Source of the DNA: Eleusine coracana subsp. coracana
Lineage: Eukaryota; Streptophyta; Magnoliopsida; Poales; Poaceae
Assembly (NCBI GenBank): GCA_032690845.1
Contig: CM064426.1
Coordinates: 71,102,403-71,166,402 of the forward strand
Reading direction: 5' to 3'
Length of the DNA stretch: 64,000 bases
Part shown: one piece after another, positions 1-12,038 of the stretch
Layout of the letters: every line of letters starts with the position of its first letter
How positions within the stretch are numbered: the first letter of the stretch is position 1
The notes under the pieces: model-generated
Told to the model about the DNA's origin: nothing
Databases searched by the model: none
What the model saw: only the letters and a program-made list of their open reading frames with translations
Program-made: the position numbers and the translations under genes

Positions 1-1480
1 GGCGGAATCCGCAAACACCCCCTGTTTCGCGATAATCCACGGCGGCACCGCATTGGTTTTTGCCAAACTCTACCAAATTTCATTTGTTTATAAGGGCATA
101 TTTGGATGTCTAAACTACTGTATGTTTCATGATTAAACTGGTAGACCAAACCAAATCTGCCGTCAGTATTATTCAGTTACAACATGTATCGCTAAGTGTG
201 ACCGACATCACTTTTGTATAGATTGATATTAAAATAAAGAAGAAAAGTATAACAAAAATAATGTGAAAGGAAGAAGATAAGCACCGCATATGAAGTAATT
301 CCACCATCTTGATTGACTTGTGCATCTGGTTCTCCTAATCCCTTGCCACACAGAAGTATATCCGATGAAAATGGAAACTCACTGGCTGGCGACTCCATTT
401 GCTCCTTGCTCTATTGCTAGTCCCTTACCAGTACTGGTTGGCGACTCCAGCTCCTCTTTTTTTTGTGCTTAGGTGAAGAAAGAGCAAGAGCAAAAATAAT
501 GGGTGGATGAAAGTTGATCACTGTAGATAAGGGCAAAATATAAAAAATGATGCGAGTAGATAAGGCATTTGGTATCTTTGATTTCATCTGCACACAACTT
601 TTAGCAATTGGAATCACCAAATAGTATGTTTTTTATGGACGTTTCTTCTATTTGATTCTTACAAGCTGTCGACGTTCCATGCCATAGTGATTTGGAATGG
701 TCTGGCAAGAACTATACTCTCCAATGTTAGCTATTGGGTTGCACCTAGGATGTTCGATGAAATGCCTTTGATATTATTTTTTGCGATAAAAATGCCGATG
801 ATATTAGAATATCATGGACCACGATTATATATATTAGTATTTCAATTTATAATACATTGTATATCTTTTATTATTTGTTCTACTTTTTTGTAAAATTGTT
901 ACAAGTTCTTATATGATTTGCTCCATGCATGTTTATATATAAGAGCATTAATATTTTTTTTCTAAATATTTTTTGTTATTTTATATATGTATTATTGAAC
1001 TTGAGACAAACCATTATTTGATTAAAATATCTTTTTCCTGCTAAGCGCTTTTAAGATCATGAATCATAAAAAATACCGATTTGGCAATGGTTTGAAACAA
1101 CAAATATTTTTGTACCCCTACTCACTTGTTGCAATAGATAATTCATCTCATTTTAGTTGAATCCATTGAGTTTAATTAATTTTTACACCAAATATGTTAA
1201 GGTCTAACTATTACTTTTGGTGATTTACCAGTGAATCTAAATCTAAAAGATGAAATGTTAAGAATCGAAGTACAATTATCTTGCTTGTGGAAAAGCATTT
1301 CTTAATACAACTATATCCTTTTTAATTTGATTATCAATAACAATGAGTCTTTTATTAGATCTTTAATGCTAGTGCCTTATCTTTGGTCATCTGCCTTTGT
1401 TTTCCCCTAAAATCCTACATATTTGGAGTGCTTGATGAATGTCTAAAAAATTCAGCAGTATGACAAATATGAATGTGGAA
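1..1480. other. AT-rich intergenic DNA, no gene seen
   Basis: No protein domain, tRNA or structural RNA could be recognised. Open frames are short (about 60-70 codons), overlap on both strands and lack familiar motifs. A short phrase containing TGGCGACTCCA occurs twice near 380 and 440, which is too little to call an element. Confidence 0.6.
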
Positions 1481-3720
1481 CTTTCTTTCTTAACCATTTG
1501 ATCTGTGTGACTCGTTCTTGGTGCATAACTAGTCACTCTAAATGTTGAAACATTTATATACTACTAGTATGAATGAAAAGCATGTGATGGCCTTATCTCA
1601 GTCTCCACGCCTCCTCTATCGTGGGACAATAGAAATGATGTAATGAAAGAAAAATCTGCTGCCATTGTCAATATTTGTGTTTTGTTTTCATCGGACGTGT
1701 ACTTATGTTTGTGTGCACTGGATCAGTATTGCTCTTTTCTTTATTTATAAGATGCAAAAAAGCAGATAGTAATAGTATCAATCTGATTTACACTAGTCTA
1801 GTGCAAAAGTGTTGATCTTATATTATGTTATGTCCAGCAGGGTGGATGTCTCTGTGAAAAAAGCAGATAATATCAATCTGATTTACACTACTCTCGTGCA
1901 AAAGCGTTGATCTTATCTCGAGCAGGGTGGATGTCTCTATGGTGTCCTTACCGGTGCTGCTGTTGTTGGTCCCTATTGCAACTGAAGATAAGTAATAGAA
2001 AGCATCAGACAGCGGCAAGAAGGTCACCATCAGCATCCGTGGAGGAAGTCTTGGTACTGTCATTTCTGACCACAACACGTTGACGCCCTGCCTGATTGAC
2101 AGTCTCAAGTTCCGATCAAGATGCACACACCATAGGCCGACAACCATCACCGTCTCCATCTCCATCTCTGTGATGTTGAATTCTCCATTCAGCCGTGCAT
2201 TGGCGGCATCAACAATGGTTCCTCTACCATAGTGGGATCGGCACACCCATTGCGCAAGGTGGATCACATCTTCATCGATGACCACCATAAGCCGGTGGCC
2301 GCAGGTGATCTCGAGGAGCATGACTCCAATTTTCACATGTGAATTTATCTTCATAGAGCCACCATTAATGCATACAAAGAAAAAAATAATGATGCCTTGC
2401 AACTTTCAGATGAGAATGCATCCTCATGGGCTACGTACTACGGTATACAATCGCAGAAGGGAACCTGCATTATATGAAACCTAAGAATTGATAATTCAGT
2501 ACAAACAAAAGTCACAATATTCCTTAAAATTAACTACAGATAGGACTAACATCAGTGCCTCACTTCTGCGTTCAGCTACCTATCTAGACAAGATATGAAT
2601 CTTCTTGAAAAGATTTGCATTGTGTACCTAAATGACATAAATCTTCCTAAAATGATACTTCTAGTTTGGACAATGACACATCTACTTTTCACATTTGTTA
2701 CGAGAGTTCTTTCCTTCAACATGTGCTATCGAGAGTTCTTTCTTTCAACACGTGTATTTAACTCTCATAACAAATATGAAAACCTAGACAAGCTACTGCT
2801 TTGTATGAGTTTAAAGTGGCAAGAGACGGAAGATCAATCAACGTGAAAATGGGAAACCTCTAACAAATATGTTGATCTTTAGCAAAGGAATTTATTTTAT
2901 TCGATGTGTAATTTTCTTTCTTAACCATTTGTTGCTCTTGGTACATATCTGGTCACTCTATATGTTGAAACATAAAGGTTGGCCTATATACTTTGAATGA
3001 AGAGCCTGTGATGGCCTTTTCCAAGGCTCCTCCATCGTGAGACAAAAATAGTGATGGAACGAAAGAAAAATCTGCCACCATTGTTAATATCTGTATTGTT
3101 ACCTTCAGACGTGTTCTTGCGTTTTTGTGCACTGGATCATTTAAGTGCACTAGATCATTTAAGTGTTGCCCTGTCCTACTTGCAAGATACAAAAGAAAAA
3201 ACTGATAATATCAATCTGATTACACTATAGTCTGGAAGAAAAGAGCCAATCTTATGTTATCCTATCTCCAACAAGGTGGATGTCTCCGTGGTGCTGAACT
3301 CAGTGGTGCCCATGCCGGTGCTACTACTGCTGGCCCCTATGGTAACTGAAGACGTGTAATAGAAAGCATCATGTGGCGGGAAGAAGGTCGCCACTAGCAT
3401 TCGTAGATGTAGTCTTGGCGGTAGTGCTTCCAACCGTAGCAAATTGACGGCCTGCCTAATGGACGGCCTCAGGCTCCGGCCCGAGTGCGTGCATCATAGC
3501 CCGACGACCATCACCGTGTCCATCTCCATGACATCGAACTCTTTGTTCTACGATGTGTCAGTGACAGTACTGGTCGGCGGCATCTAGAATGGTTCTTGTA
3601 CAGTAGTGGGACTCCCACACCCATTGCACAAGGTGGATCACGTCTTCCCTAATGACCACCATTGACTGGAGGCCGCGGGCGATCTTGAGGAGCATGACGC
3701 CAAAGCTATAGACGTCCAAC
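1480..3720. repeat. Tandem segmental duplication in the RLK 3' region
   Basis: Two diverged direct copies can be aligned by eye, about 1485-2330 and about 2910-3700. Shared landmarks are TTTCTTAACCATTTG, GTCACTCTAWATGTTGAAACA, a GTGATGGCCTT block, GAAAGAAAAATCTGC, and then the reverse complement of a lectin-RLK C-terminal coding region. Copies differ by many substitutions and small indels, so the duplication is old. It explains why two kinase 3' ends lie side by side on the minus strand. Confidence 0.7.
1818..2402 (-). pseudogene. Lectin-RLK-like kinase C-terminal fragment (RLK relic 4)
   Basis: The 194-codon frame carries the last part of a receptor kinase domain and its tail. Residues after the second Met (MKINSHVKIGVMLLEI) match kinase subdomain IX (usually DVYSFGVMLLEI). 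Next come a GEDVIHLVQWV-like segment, a VGLWCVH-like subdomain XI and a Pro-rich tail with FLPLSDAFYYLSS. The N-lobe, HRD and DFG motifs are absent, and the frame starts inside the domain, so this cannot be an active kinase. The tail closely resembles those at 3257, 22760 and 27560, placing it in the same family. It lies downstream, in minus-strand sense, of the fuller relic at 3257-4106 and arose with it by segmental duplication. Lectin-RLK kinases normally signal at the plasma membrane; no such function is expected here. Confidence 0.75.
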
Positions 3721-4106
3721 TCAATATTGGCCCTACCGGTAACCATGCACCCTGGGTCCATGTACCCGACCATACTGGCGAGCACCGTGGTGTGCGAGCC
3801 ATGGGAATGGTCGATGAGCCGCGCGAGCCCAAAGCTTGGCATTGAAGGAGGCGTCCAACATCACATTGTTGGGCTTGATGTCTCGGTGCACCACACACTG
3901 CTCCCACTCCTGGTGCAGGTACAAGATCGACGAGGCAATCCTGAGCATGATCTTGTGCCTGCGCGGCGACGGCATTGGCAGAGCATCCTCGTTGTCCCTA
4001 CCGCTGTTGTGGAGGTGCGCATCGTGACTACCGTTGGGCATGAGCTCATAGACAAGGAGCAGCTTGCCGCCACCATGGCACCAACCTATGAGCTGGACCA
4101 GGTAGC
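3257..4106 (-). pseudogene. RLK relic 3, kinase C-lobe and tail (split from its 5' half)
   Basis: Minus-strand frames together cover the catalytic loop to the C-terminus of a lectin-RLK-type kinase. One holds MPNGSHDAHLHN, ILYLHQEWEQCVVHRDIKPNNVML (HRD and catalytic-loop Asn). Another has FGLARLIDHSHGSHTT, the P+1 loop and DVYSFGVMLLKIARG. A third holds the tail FFPPHDAFYYTSS. Frame changes near 3840 and 3560 and DFG written as SFG show it is broken. It stops abruptly at 4106, where a Copia LTR begins. The missing N-lobe and membrane segment resume at 11298, with GTAGC on both sides of the insertion. The intact ancestor would have been a membrane receptor kinase. Confidence 0.85.
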
Positions 4107-4611
4107 TGTTAGGAAACGGGTAGGCTACGATAGCATATAATAATTTCTACCGTTCAACTAGAAAACCTTGCAAGAAGGGGATCATGGATCGTTATCACTA
4201 GACGCGCAGGCAGAGCAGAAGCGAATGTTAGAGCAGTTCATCCAACGAAGTCACGCGTCGTGTAGAGGAAGTAGTCGATCACGTCAATCGTCTCCTCCTA
4301 GTCCAGCCGTCCGGCACCGCAGCAACAGCAGCGCCTCCTCGCGGTATCCACACGTATGGGGTTAGAGCACCGTACGTGGCGTGCTAGCACCAGCAACACG
4401 GTTAGGGTTGTAGGCGAGAGAGAGGAGTGCGGCGGCTAGGGTTATGGACTGGTGGGTTCACGTACCCCTTGCCCCGCCTTCACTTATATAGACCCTTCTA
4501 ATGGGTCTCGACAAGTTGGCCCATTAGTGGACTAATCCCATACGGATCAATATTCGTATGACCCTCACATACTGATCAAATCTGTAATGTCTCTTGAGCA
4601 TCTCACCAATA
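4107..4611 (-). repeat. Copia 3' LTR (left copy)
   Basis: This 505-bp sequence is repeated at 10792-11297 with scattered substitutions. It starts TGTTAGG and ends CCAATA on the plus strand. It follows GTAGC, the left target-site copy. Confidence 0.93.
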
Positions 4612-4631
4612 ATCTCCCACTTGCACTAGAG
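4612..4631 (-). other. Copia polypurine tract
   Basis: On the minus strand the bases just before the 3' LTR read AGTGCAAGTGGGAGAT, a purine-rich plus-strand primer as seen in plant Copia elements. Confidence 0.75.
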
Positions 4632-5696
4632 ACAATCACATAGGCAAGCGATGTTCCAACCTGTTAAATGTGTGACCCGTTAGGTTCACATGTACATGAC
4701 AATGATGTAAAAACCCCTTTTCAAATCATAAATCAACAACGGCACCTAGCAGCACATACTGATTCTCGTGTACACATAAAGATCATATCGACTGAACCTT
4801 TGACATACGCATTCAGCGATCCCTTTGCCTCACGATATCAGTCAAGCTCAAAGCGAGATACGTGCCATCCCTGTAATAGCTCGACCATTCACTCGAATGT
4901 CTAGTGGATTTATCATGACTAACTCTTAGTCATTGTGATTAACTTTTAATCACATTGGCATGGCCATGCACTTTCAAATCCATCTAACTCAAGGGGCTCA
5001 GAGATATCTCTCCTGTTATCAGGAGGGGCAAATTCCATCTTGATCGCTCACACCCCACGACATGTTTCATAGCATACCCAAAAATTACCTTTATAACTAC
5101 CCAGTTACGAAATAGCGTTTGGTAACCCCTAAGTGTGCTATTACGCATTCTGGGAATCAATGACGATCTCAGGTCTAAGGATCTCGAAGGTACATCATAC
5201 AAGACAATAACTGATGGCACAACAACAACATCTTAGCAGAGTCTATTAGTGGGTCAATCCAACACCATATTCTCTAACATGTGTCCATATTATTGATTCA
5301 ATATCTCCGTATCTATGATATGTGAAACATGATCATCAATCAATACATGTGCTAGTTCATGAATCATTATTGTCCCACACAATGATAAGAAACTAGGGAT
5401 CATTTTAGGATAATATTATGAAAAACAATGAGTTTCACAAACAAGTCACGTACTTGTCAATCAATATAATAATTATTATTCATGGAACAGAATAACACCT
5501 TATTCAATCACATATAAACATAGACATTACTCATACATTAATCATGCAAATATCTAATACCCATTGATCTCATATATGTCTCATGCTTGGACTGAGAGAG
5601 AGGCTTTGTCAATGGATCAGCGATGTTTGAATCCGTGTGCACCTTGCATATCTTTACATCACCTCGAGCGACGATATCCTGGATGAGGTGATAACG
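4632..5696 (-). other. Copia 3' non-coding region
   Basis: AT-rich sequence lies between the end of the RNase H frame and the polypurine tract. No domain is recognised. Confidence 0.6.
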
Positions 5697-7224
5697 TCAT
5701 AGTACGTGTTTGTTCTTTTGATGTGCTCTAGGCTCCATGGCTTGCGCAATGGCACCACTATTGTCACAATAGAGATCCATTGGACTGGACGCACTAGGAA
5801 CCACACCCAACTCAGAAACAGATTTTCTGATCCAAACAGCTTCCTTTGCAGCTTCTGAAGCGGCAAGGTACTCAACCTCCGTATCTTTCTTGGAACTCTT
5901 CCAGCTCACCGCGCCTCCATTGAGGCAAAACACATATCCAGATTGTGATCTCGAATCGTCTTTGTCGGTTTGGAAGCTAGCATCAGTGTACCCATTTACA
6001 ACGAGCTCTTCCTCACCTCCATAGACTAGGAACATACCCATAGTTCTTCTCAAGTACTTTAGGATATTCTTACTAGCCACCCAGTGAGCTTCTCCTGGGT
6101 TTGATTGGAATCTGCTTATAGCGCTTAGAGCGAAAGCTACATCTGGGCGCGTACATATCATGGCATACATGATGGATCCGAAAGCCAAAGCATACAGGAT
6201 CGCTCTCATCTTCTCTATCTCATTAGGTGTCAAAGGACACTGAGTCTTGCTAAGAGTAATGCCATGCGACATGGGCAAGAAATCTTTCTTGGAATCTTGC
6301 ATATTGAACCGTTTCAATACCTTGTCGATGTACGTGTCTTGGCATAATCCAATTAGCCTTTTTGATCTATCTCTATAGATCTTAATGCCCAAAATGTAAG
6401 TTGCCTCAGTCCTTCATAGAGAAACTCTTTCTTAAAAAAGTCTTAACAACTTCAAGCATTGGAATATCATTACCGATCAGCAATATATCATCCACATAAA
6501 GGACCAGAAAGACAAGCGCGCTCCCCCTAGCCTTTTTGTAAACACAAGGCTCTTCTTCGTTTTTAATGAAGCCAAACCCTTTGACTACCTCATCAAAGCA
6601 AAGATTCCAACTTTGAGATGCTTGCTTTAGTCCATAAATGGACTTTTGAAGCTTGCATATCTTCCTAGCATTTTGTGGATCGACAAAACCTTCAGGCTGT
6701 GTCATGTACACATCCTCACTTAGGTTTCCATTAAAGAAAGCCGTTTTGACATCCATTTGCCATATCTCATAATCATAAAATGCGGCAATTGCTAGAAGGA
6801 TCCGTATAGACTTTAGCATAGCGACGGGCGAGAAGGTCTCATCATAATCAACCCCTTGAATTTGCTTAAAACCTTTCGCCACCAATCATGCCTTATAGAT
6901 GTGAACATTTCCATCCATGTCTATCTTTTTCTTAAAAACCCATTTACACTCAATGGTTTTTACACCATCAAGTAGATCTATTAAGTTCCAAACTTGATTT
7001 TCTCTCATGGATTCTAATTCGGATCTCATGGCTCCAAGCCATTTCTCAAAGTCCGGTCCCATCATTGCTTCACTGTAAGTCTTAGGCTTATCATTGTCTA
7101 ACAATAATATGTCGCGCTGCCCCGTGGTTAGGAGCGTGAACTTTTCAGGAGCACGACGTGCCCTTTTTGACCTACGCGGGGCTGGTGTTTCAACAATTGG
7201 TTCAACAACAATTTGTTCATCCAA
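5697..7224 (-). pseudogene. Copia reverse transcriptase and RNase H (broken)
   Basis: Three minus-strand frames run in order. The first (6886-7224) covers the start of the RT domain with WLGAMRSELESM and ECKWVFKKK. The second (6406-6885) carries QMDVKTAFFNGNL and the catalytic LYVDDILLIGND. The third (5697-6392) has the GYTDASF RNase H motif, SGYVFCLNGGAVSWKS, VEYLAASEAAKEAVW and YCDNSGAIAQA. Together they would copy element RNA into DNA in virus-like particles. An in-frame stop separates the first two frames where the family has YKARLVAKGF (a CGA-to-TGA change would account for it), and a frameshift follows near 6400. It cannot make an intact polyprotein. Confidence 0.92.
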
Positions 7225-8309
7225 TTATGGTATAGCGGAAGAAGAAACATTTTCTGGAGCTTCTTGAACTTCTTCAAGTTGCACCATTCTCCCACTTACC
7301 CTTTTGGAGAGAAACTCTTTCTCTAGAAAAACACCATTACGAGCGACAAACACTTTACCCTCTTCCTGGTTGTAGAAATAATAACCTCTGGTTTCCCTAG
7401 GGTATCCTACAAAGAAGCATTTATCAGACTTGGAAGAAAGCTTATCAGACGTCATACATTTTACATAAGCCTCACATCCCTAAATCTTAAGAAAAGACAA
7501 CCTGGGATGCTTCCTAGTCCATATCTCATATGGTGTCCTTTCCACGGATTTAGATAGAACCCTATTAAGTGTGAAAGCGGCAGCTTCTAGAGCGTATCTC
7601 CAGAAGGACAATGGAAGATCACTTTGGCTCATCATAGACCTAACCATGTCTAACAAGGTTCGGTTCCTCCGTTCGGATACTCCATTCTATTGGGGTGTTC
7701 CTGGTGGAGTCCATTGTGGAACAATTCCACATTGCTTTAGATGTTCAATAAATTCATAGCTCAAACATTCACCACCACGATCAGATTGTAGGAGTTTAAT
7801 AGTCTTGCCCAATTGATTTTGTACTTCATTTTGAATTTCTTTGAACTTTTCAAAGGATTCAGACTTATGCCTCATTAGGTAGATGTAACCATATCTACTA
7901 AAGTCGTCGGTAAAAGTTATGAAGTATTGAAAACCTCCTCTGGCCATGCAACTCATTGGTCCACATACATCCGTATGTATAAGTCCCAATAGTTCACTCG
8001 CTCTCTCATAATTTCCTGTGAAAGACGACTTAATAATTTTGCCAAGTAAACAAGACTCACATGTATCAATTGATTCAAAATCAAAAGAATTAGAAGACCA
8101 TCTGTATGGAGCTTCTTTATGCGCTTCTCATTTATATGACCTAAACGACAATGCCAAGTATATGTGGGATTCAAATCATTAGACTTGAGCCTTTTCGCAT
8201 CAATGTTATAAATAGGCTTACTCTCAAGATCCAAGTAATATAATCCATTCACCAATGGGCAATTACCATAGAGAATATCCTTCAAATTTATTGACCTCAT
8301 AACCATCAT
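7225..8309 (-). pseudogene. Copia GAG-preintegrase and integrase (broken)
   Basis: Frames at 7953-8309, 7687-7989 and 7225-7455 make up the integrase region. The first has TYTWHCRLGHINEKRIKKL, the preintegrase zinc-binding segment. The second has LIHTDVCGPMS, TFTDDFSRYGYIYLM and LQSDRGGECLS, holding the first two acidic catalytic residues. The third has KCFFVGYPRETRGYYFYN, the conserved end of Copia integrase. Frame changes near 7960 and 7690 and a stop at 7225-7227 break it. Integrase normally joins the DNA copy to the chromosome and would have made the 5-bp duplication seen around this element. Confidence 0.9.
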
Positions 8310-8910
8310 CTTCCTCCAAATACTTTGAAGAAATAATATTTTTGCCTAAGGCGGGAATGTAATAACAATTATTTAACTCCAAAACTAATCCTGATGGTAA
8401 TGAAAGTGGATAAGTTCCAACGGCCAACGCAACAACCTTTGCACCATTGCTGACACGAGCACCCACCTCACCCTTTGCACATTTCCTTTCTTCTTTAAGC
8501 CCCTTCAATGATTTGCAAGTATGAATCATCGATCCGGTATCAAATACCCATGAATCATAAGGACATGTAGCAAGATTATTAACTTCAATAACATTGATAC
8601 ATGAATTAGAAGTGTCTCCACGCTTTTTCTTCAGCTCTTCCAGATAAAGCTTGCAATTCCTCTTCCACTGATCGGGTTTCTTGCAGTGAAAACAAGGATC
8701 ACCAGCCGCCGGTTTAGAATTAGGAGCTGCTGCAGGCTTAGGCTTAGTGCTAGAGATCTCATCTGTAGCCTTAGCCTTAGCCTTACGCTTTCGCTTCTTG
8801 CTATCCTTTTGAACCAAGTTAACTTGACTTGGACCAGATTTTTTGATGCTTGCCTCAGCTATCTTAAGCATCCCATGCAACTCAGCCAATGTCTTCTCCA
8901 TGCTATTCAT
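8263..8910 (-). pseudogene. Copia gag C-terminus, zinc knuckle and protease
   Basis: The frame continues directly from the upstream gag frame, separated by one in-frame stop. It opens MNSMEKTLAELHGMLK, normal Copia gag sequence, so the stop is a mutation and not a gene boundary. A Lys/Arg-rich stretch precedes the zinc knuckle CFHCKKPDQWKRNC, where the usual His is replaced by Gln or Trp, so zinc binding is probably lost. The aspartic protease motif WVFDTGSMIHTC follows. It ends by frameshift into the integrase region. Confidence 0.88.
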
Positions 8911-9447
8911 TTAAAAGTTCAAAATGAAAGGCTCATAGCTTGCGGGAAGTGACTGGAGAATCACATCTGTGGCCAAATCAGGGTGTAGAGCAGCACCAAG
9001 TTTCTCCAGATTCTCAATGTAACCAATCATCTTGATCACATGAGGACTGACAGAACCGCTATCAGCTAGCCTGCACGCAAACAAGGACTTTGAGATGTTG
9101 TACCTCCCAGACCTTGCTTGGTTCTCAAACATGCCACGGAGTCCCTCAATCATATTGTGGGCATCCACGTTCTTATATTGCTTCTGAAGCTCAGAGGACA
9201 TAGTGGCAAGCATGAGACAACTAACATCAATTGCATCATTGGTATGCTTCTCATACTCCCTTTTTTGAGCAGCAGTGGCATTTTCTGGCAGATCATCAGG
9301 ATAGGGAAGCTCTAGAACATATTCCTTTTTCTCTTGCTTGAGAACAATTCTCAAGTTGCGATACCAATCAATAAAGTTTGTTCCACTAAGCTTTTCTTTT
9401 TCAAGAATCGAGCGCAAATTAAAAGTGTTACTAGCGGTTGGTGCCAT
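8911..9447 (-). pseudogene. Copia gag (N-terminal part)
   Basis: A 178-codon frame starts MAPTASNTFNLRSILEKEKL and contains FIDWYRNLRIVLKQE, LATMSSELQKQY and LPASYEPFILNF, typical of the UBN2-type capsid domain of plant Copia elements. It would form the particle shell. It ends at a stop where related elements read straight on. The start is chosen because this Met opens the conserved SNTFNL segment and follows a 1.3-kb leader from the 5' LTR. Confidence 0.9.
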
Positions 9448-10777
9448 GATCTATAACAGAAAGTATGCAAATATAAGCACTATGTAAACGTAAAACTCTT
9501 ATTCAACATTTTAACAAAAGTTTATTATTCCACTATATGCTTGGAACCGTTTTCCCTCAAAACGACATATAGTGTTTCAAGATCCATATTCAACTTAGAT
9601 CCTAGTGAGCTTTGGCATCACCGCTAGAAATCTAGTGACATAGGTAAGCAACACTTTGCTAATCACATCCCTATATGACTCTTGTTTGTTGGGTGACATC
9701 ATATGTCCCGGCACCAACACCATGCCCCCAAGCCCAAAACCTTTTGATAGCTTTGTTAATCAAACCAATACTATACATGTAAATGTCCGACATTTACCCT
9801 AATAATTAAGATAGTTGAGGTACTCTACTTTGGCAGACCTACCATACAACGATCATAATTTTGATAGGTGCAGCTATTGGAAGGGCATATAATTTAATTT
9901 TTCTTGAGGGAACCTATTCTAGCGTGTTAATCATATCCAATATCAATAACATATGAAAGAATAGGATGACAGGAACATCATCACAGGCAATCATATTAAC
10001 TGTGAAATAGTATGGCCCCTTTCAATTGGTGATCTCCATCTCCATTGCCATCGTCATGTCTCCCATCCCTTCAACCATCATGCTTGAGGCCTCCATGAAC
10101 TAACACTTAGCTACTACAACTAATAGCTAGTAATAAATTACATGAGAATATCAAGCATCACAGGTCGACACGCAGGCCGTTATACAATAATATGACAGCC
10201 TCAACCCAGCTGTTATTAATCATGGCACGCAGGTCATGCAAATCACATACATACATCACATGCATCTTTTAGGTCATACCATTCACAACATTCTCTGTAA
10301 AAACAAGTTAGGTGAGAAGCGAATGCTAACGTGTGACCAAAAAGGGGTGTAACAATCTAGGCGAGAAGCGAATGCTAACCTCACAGGAATTCACAGATCG
10401 TATCTATGAAATCACAATGGAAATCCTATCAGAAAAATCATATTTGCCCGATTTCGAGTCATTCACAATGCCTCGGTTTCCTATTAGGTTTTCATGAGTA
10501 GACTATGGTACATGATCATGATACTATTGGCTCCTCTAATGGCGCTTTCAGTTAGTCCCGATGGTGATTCTAGCCGGTAGGGACAAGTCACGCGTGCACG
10601 GAGAAGGAACACAAATAAATCTATGACACATGTATCGCTATTCGCCCATTACCTTGTGAACCTCCCTATCACCCTTAATCTAATCAACCCGTACACAAAA
10701 ACATGTAATAGATCTGATCTAATACATCAGCATATCAACTATATGCACAAGATCTAGATCACAAACTACACAAGGTC
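9448..10777 (-). other. Copia 5' leader
   Basis: Non-coding sequence between the primer-binding site and the gag start. GAGAAGCGAATGCTAAC occurs twice near 10313-10378. No ORF of interest. Confidence 0.6.
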
Positions 10778-10790
10778 GGCTCTGATACTA
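10778..10790 (-). other. Copia primer-binding site
   Basis: On the minus strand the sequence reads TAGTATCAGAGCC, matching the 3' end of initiator-Met tRNA except for the first bases. It lies one base from the 5' LTR and fixes the element's orientation. Confidence 0.88.
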
Positions 10791-10791
10791 C

Positions 10792-11297
10792 TGTTAGGGA
10801 ATGGGTAGGCTACGATAGCATATAATAATTTCTATCGTTCAACCAGAAAACCTTGTAAGAAGGGGATCATGGATCATTACCACTAGACGTGTAGGCGGAG
10901 CGGAAGTGAATGTTGGAGCAGTTCGTCCAACAAAGTCACGCGTCGGTGTAGAGGAAGTAGTCGATCACGTCAATCGTCTCCTCCTAGTCCAGCCATCCGG
11001 CACCGCAGCAACAACAACGCCTCCTTCTGGTATCCACATGTACGGGGTTGGAGCACCGTGCGTGGCGTGCTAGCACCGGCAACACAGTTAGGGTTGTGGG
11101 AGAGAGAGAGGAGCGCGGCGGCTAGGGTTATGGACTGGTGGGTTCACGTACCCCTTGCCCCGCCTCCACTTATATAGACCCTTCTAATGGGCCTCGACAA
11201 GTTGGCCCATTAGTGGACTAATCCCACATGGATCAATATCCGTATGACCCTCATATAGGGATCAAATCCGTAATGTCTCTTAGGCATCTCTCCAATA
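10792..11297 (-). repeat. Copia 5' LTR (right copy)
   Basis: Counterpart of 4107-4611, followed by target-site copy GTAGC at 11298-11302. Substitutions between the two LTRs are visible by eye throughout, so the insertion is not recent. Confidence 0.93.
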
Positions 11298-12038
11298 GTA
11301 GCGGTCCTAGAGCTGGCTGATGATATGAAACTCCGACGCGTACTCCTTCCTCCCTTTTTTGGAGCTCTTTGACACTCGCTTGATCGCAATCGTGAGGGAC
11401 ATCTCCGTCAGGAAGCCACGGTACACCGAGCCGAAGCTGCCTTCCCCGAGCTTGTGCTCGTTGGAGAAGTTGTTGTTAGTAGTGGTGAGCTCGCCGTAGT
11501 TGAACCGCTTTGGGCTAGTCCCTTTCTTGAAGTCATCCTCCAGGTCATCGTCAAACAAGGTTCCCTCTTCTAGGTCTTGCTGTCTAGATTTTTGGAGCAT
11601 TTTAGTAGCATGGTTTCACCGACACCAGAGAAGGAGGCATGTCGACAAGCCTAGAATGATCAAGACGGAGATCAATCCAACGGACAGGCTGATCACCAAT
11701 CCTGACGTGGAGTCTAATGAAGAAGGTTGCGACGGTGGAATTGCCATTACCGGTAGAAGGGTGATGTTGAAGGCGCCAATATTGTACCTAATATAGCAGC
11801 TAGACCCCTTGAGCGAGACACCAGAGATGCGCGACCAAAGATGTTTGGGAGCATCTCCGACAGCATGCCAGTGTACATAAAGAGGCACTACATGCACTGC
11901 CCCATTGTTAGGTCCCCCATGCACTGGCCAGGATTTACATCTCCTCCGACAAACCGGAGCTGGACCTAGCGAACGGCGTGCTCCCATTGGTGAGGAGCAG
12001 CGATGAGTCAGCTGGAGGGGGGTGGGGTGCAGAAACAT
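11298..12038 (-). pseudogene. RLK relic 3, DUF26 remnant, membrane segment and kinase N-lobe
   Basis: This is the 5' half of the gene split by the Copia element. The frame at 11616-12038 holds a degenerate DUF26 end (GSSCYIRYNIGAFNITLLP) and then a hydrophobic helix, SGLVISLSVGLISVLIILGL, ending in Cys/Leu/Trp/Arg. The frame at 11307-11600 has KRFNYGELTTTNNNFSNEHK, the glycine loop LGEGSFGSVYRG, and AIKRVSKSSKKGRKEY with the ATP-binding Lys. The kinase then continues at 4106. DUF26 normally carries a C-X8-C-X2-C motif; that part is scrambled here. The sequence supports an ancestral plasma-membrane receptor kinase that is now a pseudogene. Confidence 0.85.

Larger units (their letters stand above)
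4107..11297 (-). mobile_element. Ty1/Copia LTR retrotransposon inserted in an RLK gene
   Basis: The element is 7.19 kb and complete in outline. It has direct LTRs of about 505 bp at both ends and the 5-bp target duplication GTAGC at 4102-4106 and 11298-11302. A polypurine tract lies beside the left LTR, and a site complementary to initiator-Met tRNA beside the right LTR. All place transcription on the minus strand. Coding order is gag, protease, integrase, reverse transcriptase, RNase H, the Copia order. In-frame stops and frameshifts occur in every part, so it is no longer autonomous. In minus-strand sense the LTR runs TATTGG...CTAACA, so the usual 5' TG is TA in both copies. Confidence 0.95.
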
